Assembly (NCBI RefSeq): GCF_020510665.1 | Contig: NZ_CP075187.1 | Coordinates: 310,001-374,000 of the forward strand | Source: Dechloromonas denitrificans | Lineage (GTDB): Bacteria > Pseudomonadota > Gammaproteobacteria > Burkholderiales > Rhodocyclaceae | Direction: 5' to 3' | Length of the DNA stretch: 64,000 bases | In this document: positions 8,676 to 18,994 of the stretch, in pieces | Layout: each line of letters starts with the position of its first letter | Numbering within the stretch: the first letter of the stretch is position 1 | Position numbers and translations under genes: made by a program | Notes under the pieces: model-generated | The model's database searches: none | What the model was told of the DNA's origin: nothing | Seen by the model: only the letters and a program-made list of their open reading frames with translations

Positions 8676-11600
8676 GTGCAACTGACTGCTGACGAGAAGA
8701 CTGTACCGCGCATCCATTTGCTGGGAACGCTGTTGGTCGTTCTGGTATTGACGCTGGGTCTGGGCGCTTTCTTTTCGTGGCAGCATCTGGCGGAGCAGCG
8801 CGCCTCCTTTGCCCGTATCGAGCAGGTCGCACGCGAGCAGATGGCCGCCCGGCTGAATGCCGAGATGGCCAGCGCAGCCAGTTTCATCGACTTTACCCGT
8901 TCGCGGACTGAAGACGTGCTGCGCAAAAGCCTGGTCGAGCAGGTGGATACGGCGATGCAGATCGTCGAGGCAATTCATGCCAAGGAATCAAAAAGACTGC
9001 CTGCCGCGGAGGTCAAGCGCCTGATCGTCGAAGCCCTGCGTCCGGTCCGGTTTTACGATGGACGCGGCTATTACTTCATCGATGACATGAATGGCCAGTT
9101 CATCCTGTTGCCGACGGCGCCGCAACTCGAAGGCAAGACCAATCTCGACAATCGGGACGATACCGGTCACTACATCATGCGTGGCTTGATCGAAGCCGCT
9201 GGCAAGCCTCGTGGCGAGGGATTCTCGCGCTACCGCTGGTACATGCCGGACAATCCGAAGCAAATGGCCGACAAGTTGGCTTATGTCCGCTATTTCGAGC
9301 CTTATGGCTGGCTGATCGGGACGGGGGATTACACCTACAAATGGGAAGCGCTTCAGCAGAAAGAAGCCATTGCCCGTCTCCGTGCCTTGCGTTTCGGCAA
9401 CAGCGGCTATCTTGGTTTGATGGACAAGTCGGGGCGCAGCCTGCTCTCGCCGGCCGATATCCGGCTGGAGGGGCTGCATTTCAGTGAGATGCAGCCACTG
9501 GAGCGTGAAGGTCTGGCGAAAATGTTCGACCGGGCGAGGAGCGGCGGTGGCTTGGTCAGCTACGAATGGATGCGCCCCGGAACCGCGAGCGTCTCGACCA
9601 AAACTGCGTTGGTCAAAACAGTCGAACCCTGGGGCTGGATTCTTGTTGCAACCATGTTCAACGATGAATTACAGGCGGTGATCGGCTCCGAAAACGATCA
9701 GTACGAGGCTGGCAGTACCCGGCGCCTGCTCAAGCTGATTCTGGTGACCCTGGGGGCGCTGGCGCTCGGTCTGCTCGGTTCGTTTATTTTTTCGCGCTGG
9801 TCCAATCGGCTATTTCAGAGTTATCACCAGCAAAACCGTTTGCAGGAAGGTGCCTTGCGGCGTCAGGCGGAAGAGTTGAGGGTCTTGTCACGCGCCGTCG
9901 AGCAGAGCCCGGCCTCGATCGTGATTGCCGATACGAGCGGTCGGATCAAGTATGTGAATCCGAAGTTCGAGCAAGTTACGGGTTATCAGAGCGTGGAGGT
10001 GATTGGCCAGAACTCGCGGATTTTGAGTTCCGGAGAAAAGTCGGCTGAAGAGTACCGGCATCTGTGGGAAACGATCAGTGCCGGAAAAACCTGGCATGGC
10101 GTGTTTCATAATCGACGCAAGGATGGCTCGCTGTTCTGGGAACAGGCATCGATTTCACCCATCCTCGATGCATCCGGCACCTTGCTCGAATTCCTGGCCG
10201 TCAAGGAGGACATCACGGAGCGCAAGCTGGCGGAAGATGCTTTGCGCGAGAACGAGTACCGCCAGGGGGTCATTCTCGATAGCGTCGAAGCCTGTATTTA
10301 CATCAAGGGGCTGGACTATCGCTACCAGTATGCCAATCGCCCGGTGCGCGAACTGTTTGGCCGGCCGCTCGAAGAAATCGTCGGGCAGGAGGATGCCGCA
10401 TTCTTCGATGCAGCGACGGCTGAGAATATCCGGCTGAATGATCGCCGTGTGCTTGAAGAGGGCCAGCGCGTCGTCGAGGAAGAGGTCAATACGACGTTTG
10501 ATGGCAAGGTGAGCAGCGCCTTTCTGTCGATCAAGATTCCGCTGCGCGAGAAGGACGGGAAAATTTATGCCCTGTGCGGTATTTCGACCGACATTTCAAC
10601 GCGCAAGCAGGCCGAGGCGGAGCTGGAACACTACCGTCAGCATCTCGAACTGCTGGTTCAGTCGCGTACGGCCGAACTGGCCGAAGCCAAGGAGGCGGCC
10701 GAAGCGGCCAGCCGTGCAAAGAGCACTTTCCTGGCGAATATGAGCCATGAAATCCGGACACCGATGAATGCAATCATCGGCTTGGCTCATTTGCTCAAAA
10801 AGGAAATCACGGATCCCAAATCGAGCGGGCAATTGCTGAAAATCAGCGATTCGGCACGCCACCTGCTCAATGTGATCAACGATATCCTGGACCTGTCGAA
10901 GATCGAAGCTGGCCGGCTGGCGCTAGAGTCACGCGAATTTGTGCCGGCCGAAGTGCTTGACCAGTCGATCAGCATTCTTGAAGAGCGGGCGCATGCCAAG
11001 GGCCTGGTCTTGAAGGGCCAGATGGCCGACGATGTTCCCTCCTTGCTGCGTGGCGATTCGGTCCGGCTGGGGCAGGCGCTGCTCAACTTCATCGGCAATG
11101 CGATCAAGTTCTCCGAGCGTGGCGTGATTACCGTCGCCATGAGTACCACGCCACTTGAGGCTGGCCGGGTTCTGTTGCGCCTCGAAGTTCGCGACCAGGG
11201 TATCGGCATGAGTGCGGAGCAGCAGGCACGCCTGTTTGAGGCCTTTGCCCAGGCAGACAATTCGACGACCCGCAAATATGGCGGAACGGGCCTGGGTTTG
11301 GCGATCAATCGCCATCTGGCACAGATGATGGGCGGCGAAGTCGGTGTGGAAAGTGTCGTGGGTGCCGGAAGCACTTTCTGGCTGACGGCCTGCCTTGAAA
11401 CCGTGCAGGATCAGGTGCCGCCGGTCGAAGCCGAGAAAACAAGCCTGCCGGTTGAAGAGCAGATCGCCCAGCGTTTTGGCGGAGCGCGCATTCTTCTGGT
11501 CGAGGATGAGCCGATCAATCAGGAGGTCGGGACCGAGTTGCTGTCGATTGCCGGTCTGGTGGCCGAGGTTGCCGCCGATGGCGCCGAGGCGGTTGAGCGC

Positions 11601-11858
11601 GTCCGTCATGGCAACTACGCCCTGATCCTGATGGATATGCAGATGCCGGTCATGAATGGTATCGATGCCACCCGGGCGATACGCCAGATGCCGGACAAGG
11701 CCGGGCTGCCGATTCTGGCCATGACGGCCAATGCCTTTGATGAAGACCGGCTGGCTTGCCTGGCGGCCGGCATGAACGACCATATCGGCAAACCGGTTGA
11801 TCCTGATCGGTTGTATGCCGCTTTGCTGCACTGGCTTGAACAGGCGGCCGGGCGCTGA
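8676..11858 (+). CDS. Hybrid sensor histidine kinase (Cache-PAS-PAS-HisKA-HATPase-REC)
   Basis: The protein has 1060 residues. After a membrane helix near 12-32 comes a periplasmic double Cache sensor ([19 protein letters not shown], then [10 protein letters not shown]) and a second membrane helix near 350-370. Two PAS domains follow ([24 protein letters not shown]). The kinase core has H-box [11 protein letters not shown]-box [11 protein letters not shown]1 DQGIGMS and G2 GGTGLGLAI. The C-terminal receiver has the phospho-acceptor in LILMDMQMP and the KP pair in HIGKPVD. The start is GTG at 8676 with GGAG at 8667. No phosphotransfer protein or output regulator is adjacent, so the target is unknown. 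Confidence 0.95.
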   Translation: MQLTADEKTVPRIHLLGTLLVVLVLTLGLGAFFSWQHLAEQRASFARIEQVAREQMAARLNAEMASAASFIDFTRSRTEDVLRKSLVEQVDTAMQIVEAIHAKESKRLPAAEVKRLIVEALRPVRFYDGRGYYFIDDMNGQFILLPTAPQLEGKTNLDNRDDTGHYIMRGLIEAAGKPRGEGFSRYRWYMPDNPKQMADKLAYVRYFEPYGWLIGTGDYTYKWEALQQKEAIARLRALRFGNSGYLGLMDKSGRSLLSPADIRLEGLHFSEMQPLEREGLAKMFDRARSGGGLVSYEWMRPGTASVSTKTALVKTVEPWGWILVATMFNDELQAVIGSENDQYEAGSTRRLLKLILVTLGALALGLLGSFIFSRWSNRLFQSYHQQNRLQEGALRRQAEELRVLSRAVEQSPASIVIADTSGRIKYVNPKFEQVTGYQSVEVIGQNSRILSSGEKSAEEYRHLWETISAGKTWHGVFHNRRKDGSLFWEQASISPILDASGTLLEFLAVKEDITERKLAEDALRENEYRQGVILDSVEACIYIKGLDYRYQYANRPVRELFGRPLEEIVGQEDAAFFDAATAENIRLNDRRVLEEGQRVVEEEVNTTFDGKVSSAFLSIKIPLREKDGKIYALCGISTDISTRKQAEAELEHYRQHLELLVQSRTAELAEAKEAAEAASRAKSTFLANMSHEIRTPMNAIIGLAHLLKKEITDPKSSGQLLKISDSARHLLNVINDILDLSKIEAGRLALESREFVPAEVLDQSISILEERAHAKGLVLKGQMADDVPSLLRGDSVRLGQALLNFIGNAIKFSERGVITVAMSTTPLEAGRVLLRLEVRDQGIGMSAEQQARLFEAFAQADNSTTRKYGGTGLGLAINRHLAQMMGGEVGVESVVGAGSTFWLTACLETVQDQVPPVEAEKTSLPVEEQIAQRFGGARILLVEDEPINQEVGTELLSIAGLVAEVAADGAEAVERVRHGNYALILMDMQMPVMNGIDATRAIRQMPDKAGLPILAMTANAFDEDRLACLAAGMNDHIGKPVDPDRLYAALLHWLEQAAGR

Positions 11859-11870
11859 GTTGCCGATTTA

Positions 11871-11904
11871 GGCCGCTGTCGCGGTCGACCGCAGCAGGGC
11901 GGCC
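11871..11904. repeat. Interrupted inverted repeat built on GCGGTCGACCGC between convergent genes
   Basis: GGCCGC at 11871-11876 pairs with GCGGCC at 11899-11904, enclosing a perfect GCGGTCGACCGC at 11881-11892. It fills most of the gap between the hybrid kinase stop and the Crp/Fnr-type gene stop. It could fold as a transcription end signal on both strands, but there is no U-run. It is one of four perfect copies of the dodecamer in the window. Confidence 0.6.
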
Positions 11905-11927
11905 AAAACCGGAACGAGAAACCGACG

Positions 11928-12602
11928 TCAGTCCCCGAAGCTGCGCAGTCCTTCCAGGTCCAGCACATTGATGCCGCCGTATTCGCTGCGCACCAGGCCG
12001 GCATCCTCCAACACCTTGAGGGCCTGGTTGGCGCGCTGGCGGGAAACGCCCGCCAGGTAGCCCAGTTCTTCCTGGGAAATCTGCAGCAGCCGGTTGGTGC
12101 CGGGATAAAGCACCGGATTGAACAAGGCAGCGAGGCCGCGGGCAATCCGCGCATCGGTATCGAGCATGCGCTCGTTTTCGATCATCCCGATGAATTGCCC
12201 AAGGCGTTCGTTCAACTGGGCAATCATGTAGCGGTTGAAGGGAATGCTGTGATCGAGCAGCCAGTTGAACGTGTTGCGGTTCATGAAGGCAACGCGGGTC
12301 TCGCGTAGCGCCATCACGTCGTAGCGGCGCGGTTCCTTCTTGAGCATCGATCCCTCGCCGATCCAGGCGCCGGTGCTGATGCCCGTCAGCGACGTGGTTT
12401 TCCCCGTCGTCCAGTGGCTGGCCATCTTGCCCAGGCCATCGATGATGCCCATCCAGTATTCAACCGGCTCGCCTTTCATGCAGATGAAGGCGCCTGCGGC
12501 AAAGGTTCGCTCGGTTGTTCCGCTCAATGCCTTGAGCATTTCCTCTTCGGTCAGCGCCTGGCCCCAAAGGGAGGTGCGCAGCAGTTCCTCTGCGGTTTTC
12601 AA
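11928..12602 (-). CDS. Crp/Fnr family transcriptional regulator
   Basis: The cyclic-nucleotide-binding-type beta-roll is seen at GAFICMKGEP and GAWIGEGSML. A C-terminal winged helix follows, with recognition segment QEELGYLAGVSRQRANQALKVL. There is no cysteine cluster, so it is not an Fe-S oxygen sensor. I place the start at TTG 12602 (224 residues, the usual family length). AGGAAA lies seven bases upstream, and a TATAAT box (12638-12633) sits just beyond. An ATG at 12698 would place 32 unrelated residues upstream of that promoter. It diverges from the acid-uptake cluster starting at 12788 and is its likely regulator. Confidence 0.85.
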   Translation of the reverse strand: MKTAEELLRTSLWGQALTEEEMLKALSGTTERTFAAGAFICMKGEPVEYWMGIIDGLGKMASHWTTGKTTSLTGISTGAWIGEGSMLKKEPRRYDVMALRETRVAFMNRNTFNWLLDHSIPFNRYMIAQLNERLGQFIGMIENERMLDTDARIARGLAALFNPVLYPGTNRLLQISQEELGYLAGVSRQRANQALKVLEDAGLVRSEYGGINVLDLEGLRSFGD

Positions 12603-12632
12603 TTTATTTCCTGGATTGTCTGCCGGACGACA

Positions 12633-12638
12633 ATTATA
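12633..12638 (-). promoter_or_regulatory. Candidate -10 box (TATAAT) for the Crp/Fnr-type gene
   Basis: On the minus strand the sequence GGCTTATAATTGTC contains a perfect TATAAT about 30 bases before the proposed TTG start. No good -35 hexamer is seen at 16-18 bases, so the promoter may need an activator. A GTGAC direct repeat near 12660-12675 lies in the right place for one. Confidence 0.4.
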
Positions 12639-12787
12639 AGCCTGGGCGAACAATAAACTCTGTGACAACAGTGACTCATTGCCTGTGCTGCACTGCAAGG
12701 TTTACGCGGCGGTCGGCAATGGACACAATGCACCAAACGAACGTTAGACCGCGTACCTAAAAGCGCGGCAATGAGGAGACTAAGGAA

Positions 12788-14755
12788 ATGCCAGAGCAGG
12801 CGAATTTTTCGTCGCTGGATGGGTTGCACACCTTTCCGCGACTGCTTTTCCATCACGCCCGTACGCGTCCGAATGCCCCGGCCATGCGCGAGAAATATCT
12901 CGGCATCTGGCAGACGTGGACGTGGTCCGAAGTCGGTGAACGCGTGCGCGCCCTGGCTTGCGGCCTTGCCGCCCTGGGCTTCAAGCGCGGCGACAATCTG
13001 GCAATCATCGGCGATAACCGCCCGCATCTCTACATGATGATGACGGCTGCCCAGTGCCTGGGCGGCGTTCCGGTGCCGCTGTATCAGGATGCCGTGGCCA
13101 ATGAAATGCTGTTCGTGCTGCAGGATGCATCGATTCGCTTTGCCATCGTCGAGGACCAGGAGCAGGTCGACAAGCTGCTTGAGGTCAAGGAGCAGATCGG
13201 TGCGCTCGAGCACATTCTGTATGACGATCCACGCGGCATGCGGCATTACACCCAGCCTTTCCTGCACGACATCCACGAACTGATGGAAATGGGCCGGATT
13301 CACGACCGTAATCACCCTGATTTTCTCAATGCCGAGGTCGAGCAGGGGCATTTCGACGATGTTTCGGTGATGTTGTACACCTCGGGTACGACCGGCAAGC
13401 CGAAAGGCGTCTGCCAGACCCATGCAGCCTTTATCGCGGCAGCCCAGGGCGGTGTCGCGGTCGACAACATGCAGGCCGACGGTGACATCCTCTGCTACCT
13501 GCCGATGGCCTGGGTGGGCGATCACCTGTTCTCCTATGCCCAGGCGCTGGTCGCCGGCTTCACGATCAATTGCCCGGAGTCCGGCGATACGGTGATGAGT
13601 GACCTGCGTGAAATCGGGCCGACTTACTACTTTGCTCCGCCGCGCGTTTTTGAAAGCCTGCTGACTTCGGTGATGATCCGGATGGAAGACGCCGGCAAGC
13701 TGAAACAGAAGGTTTTTCATCATTTCATGGCCGTTGCCAAACGGTGCGGCACGGATATTCTCGATGGCAAGCCGGTTGGCCTCGGTGATCGCATGCAGTA
13801 TTGGCTGGGCAACCTGCTGATTTATGGTCCTCTGCGCAATGTGCTCGGTTTGAGCCGGGTGCGCGTCGCCTATACGGCCGGTGCCGCGATTGGGCCGGAG
13901 TTGTTCAAGTTCTATCGCTCGATGGGCATCAACCTCAAGCAGTTCTATGGCCAGACCGAAACCTGCGCCTATGTCTGTATGCAGCCGGATGGTGCAATCA
14001 AGTTCGATTCCGTCGGTCAACCTGCGCCCGGCGTCGAAATCAAGATCGCCGACAACGGCGAGGTGCTGGTCAAGGGGCCGATGCTGCTCAAGGAATACTA
14101 CAAGCGCCCGGATGCGACGGCCGAAACGATCAACGCCGACGGCTGGTTCATGACCGGCGATGCCGGCTTCCTCGACGAAGACGGTCACCTCAAGATCATC
14201 GACCGCGCCAAGGACGTCGGCAAGCTGTCGAACGGCGCGATGTTCGCGCCCAACTACATCGAAAACAAGCTCAAATTCTTCCAGCACATCAAGGAAGTCG
14301 TCTGTTTTGGCCACGACCGCGACATGGTGACGGCTTTCGTCAATATCGACGTCGGTGCGGTCGGCAACTGGGCCGAGCGGCGCGGCATTTCCTATGCCGG
14401 TTATGCCGATCTGGCCGGCAAGCCGGAGGTGCTTGAGCTGATCCGCGAATGTATCGAGCAGATCAACGAAGGCCTGGTACATGACACGATGGTGGCTGAC
14501 TCGCAAATCCATCGTTTCCTGGTGCTGCACAAGGAGCTTGATCCGGACGACGACGAACTGACCCGGACACGCAAGGTGCGACGTAATTTCGTCGCCGAAA
14601 AATACAAGGTGCTGATCGACGCGCTCTATGGCGGCAAGTCAAACCAGTTCATTGAAACCGAGGTCAAGTTCGAGGATGGCCGGCGCGGCAAGATTTCTGC
14701 CGATCTCCGGATCATCGACGTCAAGACCTTCCCGATCGTGAAAAAGGCTGCCTGA
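12788..14755 (+). CDS. AMP-forming acyl-CoA synthetase (long-chain type)
   Basis: The 655-residue protein has all the adenylate-forming motifs: P-loop LYTSGTTGKPKGV near residue 196, YGQTE, a TGD motif, DRAKDVGKLSNG and a C-terminal lysine in TRTRKVRRN. The long-chain/FAA1-like class activates carboxylic acids to CoA thioesters with ATP. It is the first gene of a Liv-type transporter operon; the next gene starts one base after its stop. That order suggests it activates the acid the transporter brings in. The substrate is not known: a fatty, branched or aromatic acid are all possible. A GAGGAGACTAAGGAA leader gives a strong ribosome site. Confidence 0.9.
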   Translation: MPEQANFSSLDGLHTFPRLLFHHARTRPNAPAMREKYLGIWQTWTWSEVGERVRALACGLAALGFKRGDNLAIIGDNRPHLYMMMTAAQCLGGVPVPLYQDAVANEMLFVLQDASIRFAIVEDQEQVDKLLEVKEQIGALEHILYDDPRGMRHYTQPFLHDIHELMEMGRIHDRNHPDFLNAEVEQGHFDDVSVMLYTSGTTGKPKGVCQTHAAFIAAAQGGVAVDNMQADGDILCYLPMAWVGDHLFSYAQALVAGFTINCPESGDTVMSDLREIGPTYYFAPPRVFESLLTSVMIRMEDAGKLKQKVFHHFMAVAKRCGTDILDGKPVGLGDRMQYWLGNLLIYGPLRNVLGLSRVRVAYTAGAAIGPELFKFYRSMGINLKQFYGQTETCAYVCMQPDGAIKFDSVGQPAPGVEIKIADNGEVLVKGPMLLKEYYKRPDATAETINADGWFMTGDAGFLDEDGHLKIIDRAKDVGKLSNGAMFAPNYIENKLKFFQHIKEVVCFGHDRDMVTAFVNIDVGAVGNWAERRGISYAGYADLAGKPEVLELIRECIEQINEGLVHDTMVADSQIHRFLVLHKELDPDDDELTRTRKVRRNFVAEKYKVLIDALYGGKSNQFIETEVKFEDGRRGKISADLRIIDVKTFPIVKKAA

Positions 14756-14756
14756 C

Positions 14757-15539
14757 ATGTCCAAGAAAATAGGCGACGTCATTCTCGACTTGCAAAACAT
14801 TTCCCTGCGCTTCGGCGGCGTCAAGGCGCTGACCGATATTTCCTTTAATGTCCGCCAGCACGAAATCCGCGCCATCATCGGCCCGAACGGCGCCGGCAAG
14901 AGCTCGATGCTCAATGTCATCAACGGGGTGTACCACCCGCAGGACGGTAAGATTTTCTGGCACGGCAAGGAGCGCCAGAAAATGGAGCCGCACATGGCGG
15001 CGCAGCAGAACATCGCACGCACCTTCCAGAACATCGCCTTGTTCAAAGGCATGAGCGTGCTCGATAACATCATGACCGGGCGCATCACCAAGATGAAGGC
15101 CAACTTCATCGAACATGCGCTGTGGTTCGGCCGGGCCAAGAATGAGGAGTTGGAACATCGCAAGAAGGTTGAGGAGGTGATCGACTTCCTTGAAATCCAG
15201 CATATCCGCAAGACCCCCGTCGGACGACTGCCCTACGGCCTGCAAAAGCGGGTTGAACTCGGTCGGGCACTCGCTGCCGAGCCTTCGATGCTGCTGCTCG
15301 ATGAGCCGATGGCCGGCATGAATGTCGAGGAAAAGCAGGACATGTGCCGCTTCATCCTCGATGTGAACGACCAGTTCGGTACCACCATCGTGCTGATCGA
15401 GCACGATATGGGCGTCGTCATGGATATTTCCGACCGCGTCGTGGTGCTCGACTACGGCAAGAAGATCGGCGACGGTGTGCCGGAAGATGTCAAAAATAAT
15501 GAAGAAGTGATCAAAGCCTATCTGGGCGCTGGTCACTAA
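14757..15539 (+). CDS. livG: Branched-chain-type ABC transporter ATP-binding protein LivG
   Basis: The 260-residue ATPase has Walker A GPNGAGKSS near residue 41, a degenerate signature (LPYGLQKRVELGRAL) normal for LivG, and Walker B MLLLDEPMAGMN. A typical LivG C-terminus ends VIKAYLGAGH. It energises the LivHM permease in the inner membrane. It is translationally coupled to the synthetase gene before it and followed after 12 bases by livH. Confidence 0.93.
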   Translation: MSKKIGDVILDLQNISLRFGGVKALTDISFNVRQHEIRAIIGPNGAGKSSMLNVINGVYHPQDGKIFWHGKERQKMEPHMAAQQNIARTFQNIALFKGMSVLDNIMTGRITKMKANFIEHALWFGRAKNEELEHRKKVEEVIDFLEIQHIRKTPVGRLPYGLQKRVELGRALAAEPSMLLLDEPMAGMNVEEKQDMCRFILDVNDQFGTTIVLIEHDMGVVMDISDRVVVLDYGKKIGDGVPEDVKNNEEVIKAYLGAGH

Positions 15540-15551
15540 GGAGACGGGGAC

Positions 15552-16466
15552 ATGAATTTCTTTTTGGAAGTCCTGATTGGCGGCCTGTTGTCAGGGGTGA
15601 TGTATGCCCTTGTCGCACTGGGCTTCGTCATGATCTACAAGGCATCCGGGGTGTTCAACTTTGCCCAGGGTGCGATGGTTTACCTGGCCGCACTGTCGGT
15701 CGTCGGCTGCATGGAAAAGGGCGCGCCACTCTGGTTGGCGATCATCCTGGCCTTTGTCGTGATGACGCTGTTCGGTATCGCCACGGAAAAATACGTGCTG
15801 CGCAAACTGGTCAACCAGCCGCCCATCGCCTTGTTCATGGCGACCATCGGCCTGGCCTTTTTCATTGAAGGTCTGGCCCCGATGATTTTCGGCAGCGAGC
15901 CGCGTGCGCTGGATCTGGGTATTGTCGATGAGCCGATTCCCTGGGTGCTCGACAACTGGAACATGGTCATTTCCAAGTTCGATCTGGTGGCTTCCGGTGT
16001 CGGTGCCATCCTGGTTGCCACGCTGGCCCTGTTTTTCCAATACACCCGCGTTGGCCGTGCTTTGCGCGCTGTGGCAGACGATCACCAGGCCGCTCTGTCG
16101 ATCGGTATTCCGTTGCAGAACATCTGGGCGATTGTCTGGGGCGTCGCCGGCTTTGTCGCGCTGGTCGCCGGCATGATGTGGGGCGCGCGCAATGGTGTGC
16201 AGTTTGCGCTTACTTTCACGGCATTGAAGGCTTTGCCTGTTCTGATTCTCGGGGGATTCACCTCGGTGCCGGGGGCGATCGTCGGTGGCCTGATCATCGG
16301 TGCCTCGGAGAAACTGGCTGAAATCTACATTCCGCCGGTCATGCAGGATTTATTCGGTGGCAATTTCGGTGGCATCGAGGGCTGGTTCCCTTACGTGCTG
16401 GCCTTGCTGTTCCTTCTCGTCAGGCCGGAAGGCTTGTTCGGCGAGAAACACATCGACCGCGTGTAA
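15552..16466 (+). CDS. livH: Branched-chain-type ABC transporter permease LivH
   Basis: The 304-residue integral membrane protein starts LIGGLLSGVMYALVALGFVMIYKASGVFNFAQG, the LivH signature, here split as GGLLSGVMYALVALGF and KASGVFNFAQG. It contains a docking loop VGRALRAVADDHQAALSIGI and ends with LLVRPEGLFGEK. It forms the translocation pore with LivM. The operon spacing is tight on both sides. Confidence 0.94.
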   Translation: MNFFLEVLIGGLLSGVMYALVALGFVMIYKASGVFNFAQGAMVYLAALSVVGCMEKGAPLWLAIILAFVVMTLFGIATEKYVLRKLVNQPPIALFMATIGLAFFIEGLAPMIFGSEPRALDLGIVDEPIPWVLDNWNMVISKFDLVASGVGAILVATLALFFQYTRVGRALRAVADDHQAALSIGIPLQNIWAIVWGVAGFVALVAGMMWGARNGVQFALTFTALKALPVLILGGFTSVPGAIVGGLIIGASEKLAEIYIPPVMQDLFGGNFGGIEGWFPYVLALLFLLVRPEGLFGEKHIDRV

Positions 16467-16480
16467 GAGAGGATAAAAAC

Positions 16481-17557
16481 ATGCTTTATCGTGAAGCCGG
16501 TCAGTTCAAGACGACCTATGCTGCCGACCAGCAGCTCTTTCCCATCCGCCAGGATCGCATCGGGGTCATTACCCTGCTGCTCGTTGCTTTCATCGGCGTG
16601 CCGCTGTTTGCCAGCGAATACTGGTTCTCGGCCATCCTGATTCCCTTCCTGATTTTTTCGCTGGCCGCACTGGGCCTGAATATCCTGACTGGCTATGCCG
16701 GCCAGTTGTCGCTAGGTTCGGCCGCTTTCATGGCGGTCGGGGCGTACGCCGCGTACAACTTCCAGTTGCGCATCGAAGGTATTCCGCTGATCGTTTCCTT
16801 CATCTGCGGCGGGTTGACCGCAGCAGGGGTCGGTATCCTGTTCGGCTTGCCCAGCTTGCGCATCAAGGGCTTCTACCTGGCGGTGGCGACACTGGCGGCA
16901 CAGTTCTTCATCGTCTGGTGCCTGACCAAGTTTCCCTGGTTGTCGAACAACTCGTCGTCCGGCGTGATCTCGACCCAGAAACTGATCATCTTTGGCCACG
17001 AACTGACCACGCCGACCGAAAAATATCTGCTTGTGCTGTCGATCGTCGTTTTCCTGGCCCTGGCGGCCAAGAACATGGTGCGCTCGACAACCGGCCGGGC
17101 CTGGATGGCAGTCCGCGACATGGACGTGGCGGCCTCGGTCATCGGTATCCGCCTGATGCCGACCAAGCTGCTCGCCTTCGCCGTCAGTTCCTTCTACTGC
17201 GGTGTGGCCGGTGCGTTGTACGCCTTCTGTTACCTCGGCTCGGTCGAGCCGGATGGTTTCTCGCTCGAAATGTCGTTCAAGATCCTGTTCATGATCATCA
17301 TCGGTGGTGTCGGTTCGATCATGGGCAGCTTCCTCGGGGCAGCTTTCATTCTGCTGCTCCCGGTCTTCCTTGATATTGCCTTGCCTTTCCTGGCCGGATT
17401 GTTTGGCCTGCCGTTTTCCAGCGCTACCGTGTCGCACATCCAGATTACGGTGTTCGGTGCGCTGATCATGTTCTTCCTGATCGTCGAGCCGCACGGGTTG
17501 GCCCGTCTGTGGCAAATCGCCAAGGAGAAACTGCGTCTGTGGCCGTTCCCGCACTGA
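16481..17557 (+). CDS. livM: Branched-chain-type ABC transporter permease LivM
   Basis: The 358-residue membrane protein shows the LivM signature GLNILTGYAGQLSLGSAAFMAVGAY in two adjacent parts, GLNILTGYAGQ and LSLGSAAFMAVGAY. A docking loop TGRAWMAVRDMDVAASVIGI and a closing IVEPHGLARLW follow. A cytoplasmic leader of about 35 residues precedes the first membrane helix. It pairs with the LivH just upstream. Confidence 0.93.
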   Translation: MLYREAGQFKTTYAADQQLFPIRQDRIGVITLLLVAFIGVPLFASEYWFSAILIPFLIFSLAALGLNILTGYAGQLSLGSAAFMAVGAYAAYNFQLRIEGIPLIVSFICGGLTAAGVGILFGLPSLRIKGFYLAVATLAAQFFIVWCLTKFPWLSNNSSSGVISTQKLIIFGHELTTPTEKYLLVLSIVVFLALAAKNMVRSTTGRAWMAVRDMDVAASVIGIRLMPTKLLAFAVSSFYCGVAGALYAFCYLGSVEPDGFSLEMSFKILFMIIIGGVGSIMGSFLGAAFILLLPVFLDIALPFLAGLFGLPFSSATVSHIQITVFGALIMFFLIVEPHGLARLWQIAKEKLRLWPFPH

Positions 17558-17602
17558 TACGTGTCCGGAATTGGTGTTTTTCATAAAAAAGAGGAGACAT
17601 AA

Positions 17603-18925
17603 ATGATCAAAAGCTTCAAGCCCGCCCTGACCGCGATTGCGGTATCCCTGGCCATGCTGTCGCAGTCTGCCGTGGCCGCAGAAGAGCAGTTCTTTCCGAC
17701 GATCAGCTATCGCGTTGGTCCTTATGGTGCGAATGGCCAGTCTTTCTACGGTGGCTTCGTCGACTACCTGAATTACATCAACATCAAGGAAAAGGGCGTC
17801 AATGGCGTCCAGCTGACTTCCGAAGAGTGCGAAACCGAGTACAACAACGCCAAAGGCGTCGAGTGCTATGAGCGTCTGAAATCCAAGGCCAAGGTTTCCT
17901 CCGGTCCGATCCACACGATGTCTACCGGCATTTCCTATGCGCTGATCGAGAAGTCGGCCCAGGACAAGCTGCCGCTGGCGATGATGGGCTATGGCCGGAC
18001 CGACGCGGTCGACGGCTCGGTATTTCCGTATGCCTTCCCGCTGGTGACGACTTATCAGATGCAGGCGTCTGCCATCGTCAAGTTCATCAAGGAAAAGAAC
18101 GGCGGCAATCTGGCCGGCAAGAAGATCGTTTACCTCTATCACGACTCTGCTTATGGCAAGGAAGCCATCGTTGCACTGCAGGCAGAGGCTGGTCTGAACA
18201 AGTTTGATCTGGTCCAGATTCCGGTCGCCCATCCGGGTAACGAGCAAGGCGCCCAGTGGCTGAAGATTCGCCAGGAAAAGCCGGATTACGTGATTTTCTG
18301 GGGCTGGGGGGTGATGAACCAGACCGCGCTGAAGGCTGCCCAGAAGGTCGGTTATCCGCGTGAAAAGATGATCGGCTCATGGTGGACCGGTTCCGAAGAA
18401 GATGTCGTGCCAGCCGGTGATGCCGCCAAGGGTTACATGGCTGCGACCTGGAATGTGGCTGGCAAGGATGTGCCGGTTATCGCCGACATCGAAAAGGTGG
18501 TCTATGGCGCCGGCAAGGGCAACCTGCAGGACAAGGCCAAAATCGGCACCATTCTTTATAACCGTGGCGTTTCGGCTGCCGTGCTGTCGGTCGAGTCGAT
18601 CCGCAAGGCGCAGGAAAAGTATGGCAAGGGCAAAGCGATGACCGGTGAGCAGGTGCGCTGGGCGCTGGAAAACCTGAACATTACCGAAGCCCGCCTGAAG
18701 ACACTGGGTGCGACCAACCTGCTGCCGGAAATCAAGACTTCCTGCGATAACCACGAAGGTTCCGGCAAGGTGAAGATTCAGCAGTGGGACGGTGCCAAGT
18801 GGGTTTCTGCCTCTGACTGGATCGAGGGTAACAAGGCATTGATCCACCCGCTTTTCCAGGCCTCTGCCAAGCAGTACGCCAAGGAAAAGGGCATCACGCC
18901 GCGCGATTGCTCCAAGGAAAAGTAA
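17603..18925 (+). CDS. livK: Periplasmic substrate-binding protein of the first Liv-type transporter
   Basis: The protein has 440 residues, with a signal peptide cut after about residue 25 (QSAVA-AEEQ) and no lipobox. The fold is the type I periplasmic binding protein of the leucine-binding family (IVYLYHDSAYGKEAI, VIFWGWGVMN). It is longer than LivK (about 370), and two cysteines near residue 75-90 (SEECETEY, GVECYERL) could form a disulfide. Sequence and the neighbouring acyl-CoA synthetase fit a carboxylic acid ligand rather than leucine, but that is inference. GAGGAG precedes the ATG, and a stem-loop follows the stop. Confidence 0.9.
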   Translation: MIKSFKPALTAIAVSLAMLSQSAVAAEEQFFPTISYRVGPYGANGQSFYGGFVDYLNYINIKEKGVNGVQLTSEECETEYNNAKGVECYERLKSKAKVSSGPIHTMSTGISYALIEKSAQDKLPLAMMGYGRTDAVDGSVFPYAFPLVTTYQMQASAIVKFIKEKNGGNLAGKKIVYLYHDSAYGKEAIVALQAEAGLNKFDLVQIPVAHPGNEQGAQWLKIRQEKPDYVIFWGWGVMNQTALKAAQKVGYPREKMIGSWWTGSEEDVVPAGDAAKGYMAATWNVAGKDVPVIADIEKVVYGAGKGNLQDKAKIGTILYNRGVSAAVLSVESIRKAQEKYGKGKAMTGEQVRWALENLNITEARLKTLGATNLLPEIKTSCDNHEGSGKVKIQQWDGAKWVSASDWIEGNKALIHPLFQASAKQYAKEKGITPRDCSKEK

Positions 18926-18938
18926 GAAGCCACAGCGC

Positions 18939-18966
18939 AGGAACGGGAAGGTGACTTCCTGTTCCT
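18939..18966 (+). promoter_or_regulatory. Stem-loop after the binding-protein gene
   Basis: AGGAACGGGAAG (18939-18950) pairs with CTTCCTGTTCCT (18955-18966) around the loop GTGA. One pair is G-U and the rest are Watson-Crick. There is no U-run. Its place between the binding-protein and ATPase genes suggests a 3' stability element or partial terminator that raises binding-protein mRNA. Confidence 0.6.
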
Positions 18967-18994
18967 TGCCGCCGGCCATTCTTCAGGAACAGCT

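Noticed and set aside
12599..14530. A 643-codon open frame antisense to the acyl-CoA synthetase
   Set aside because: Same reasons: it mirrors a gene with complete catalytic motifs and shows the composition of a shadow frame.
16712..18247. A 511-codon antisense open frame spanning livM and the binding-protein gene
   Set aside because: It crosses two convincing genes and their gap and is a shadow of both.
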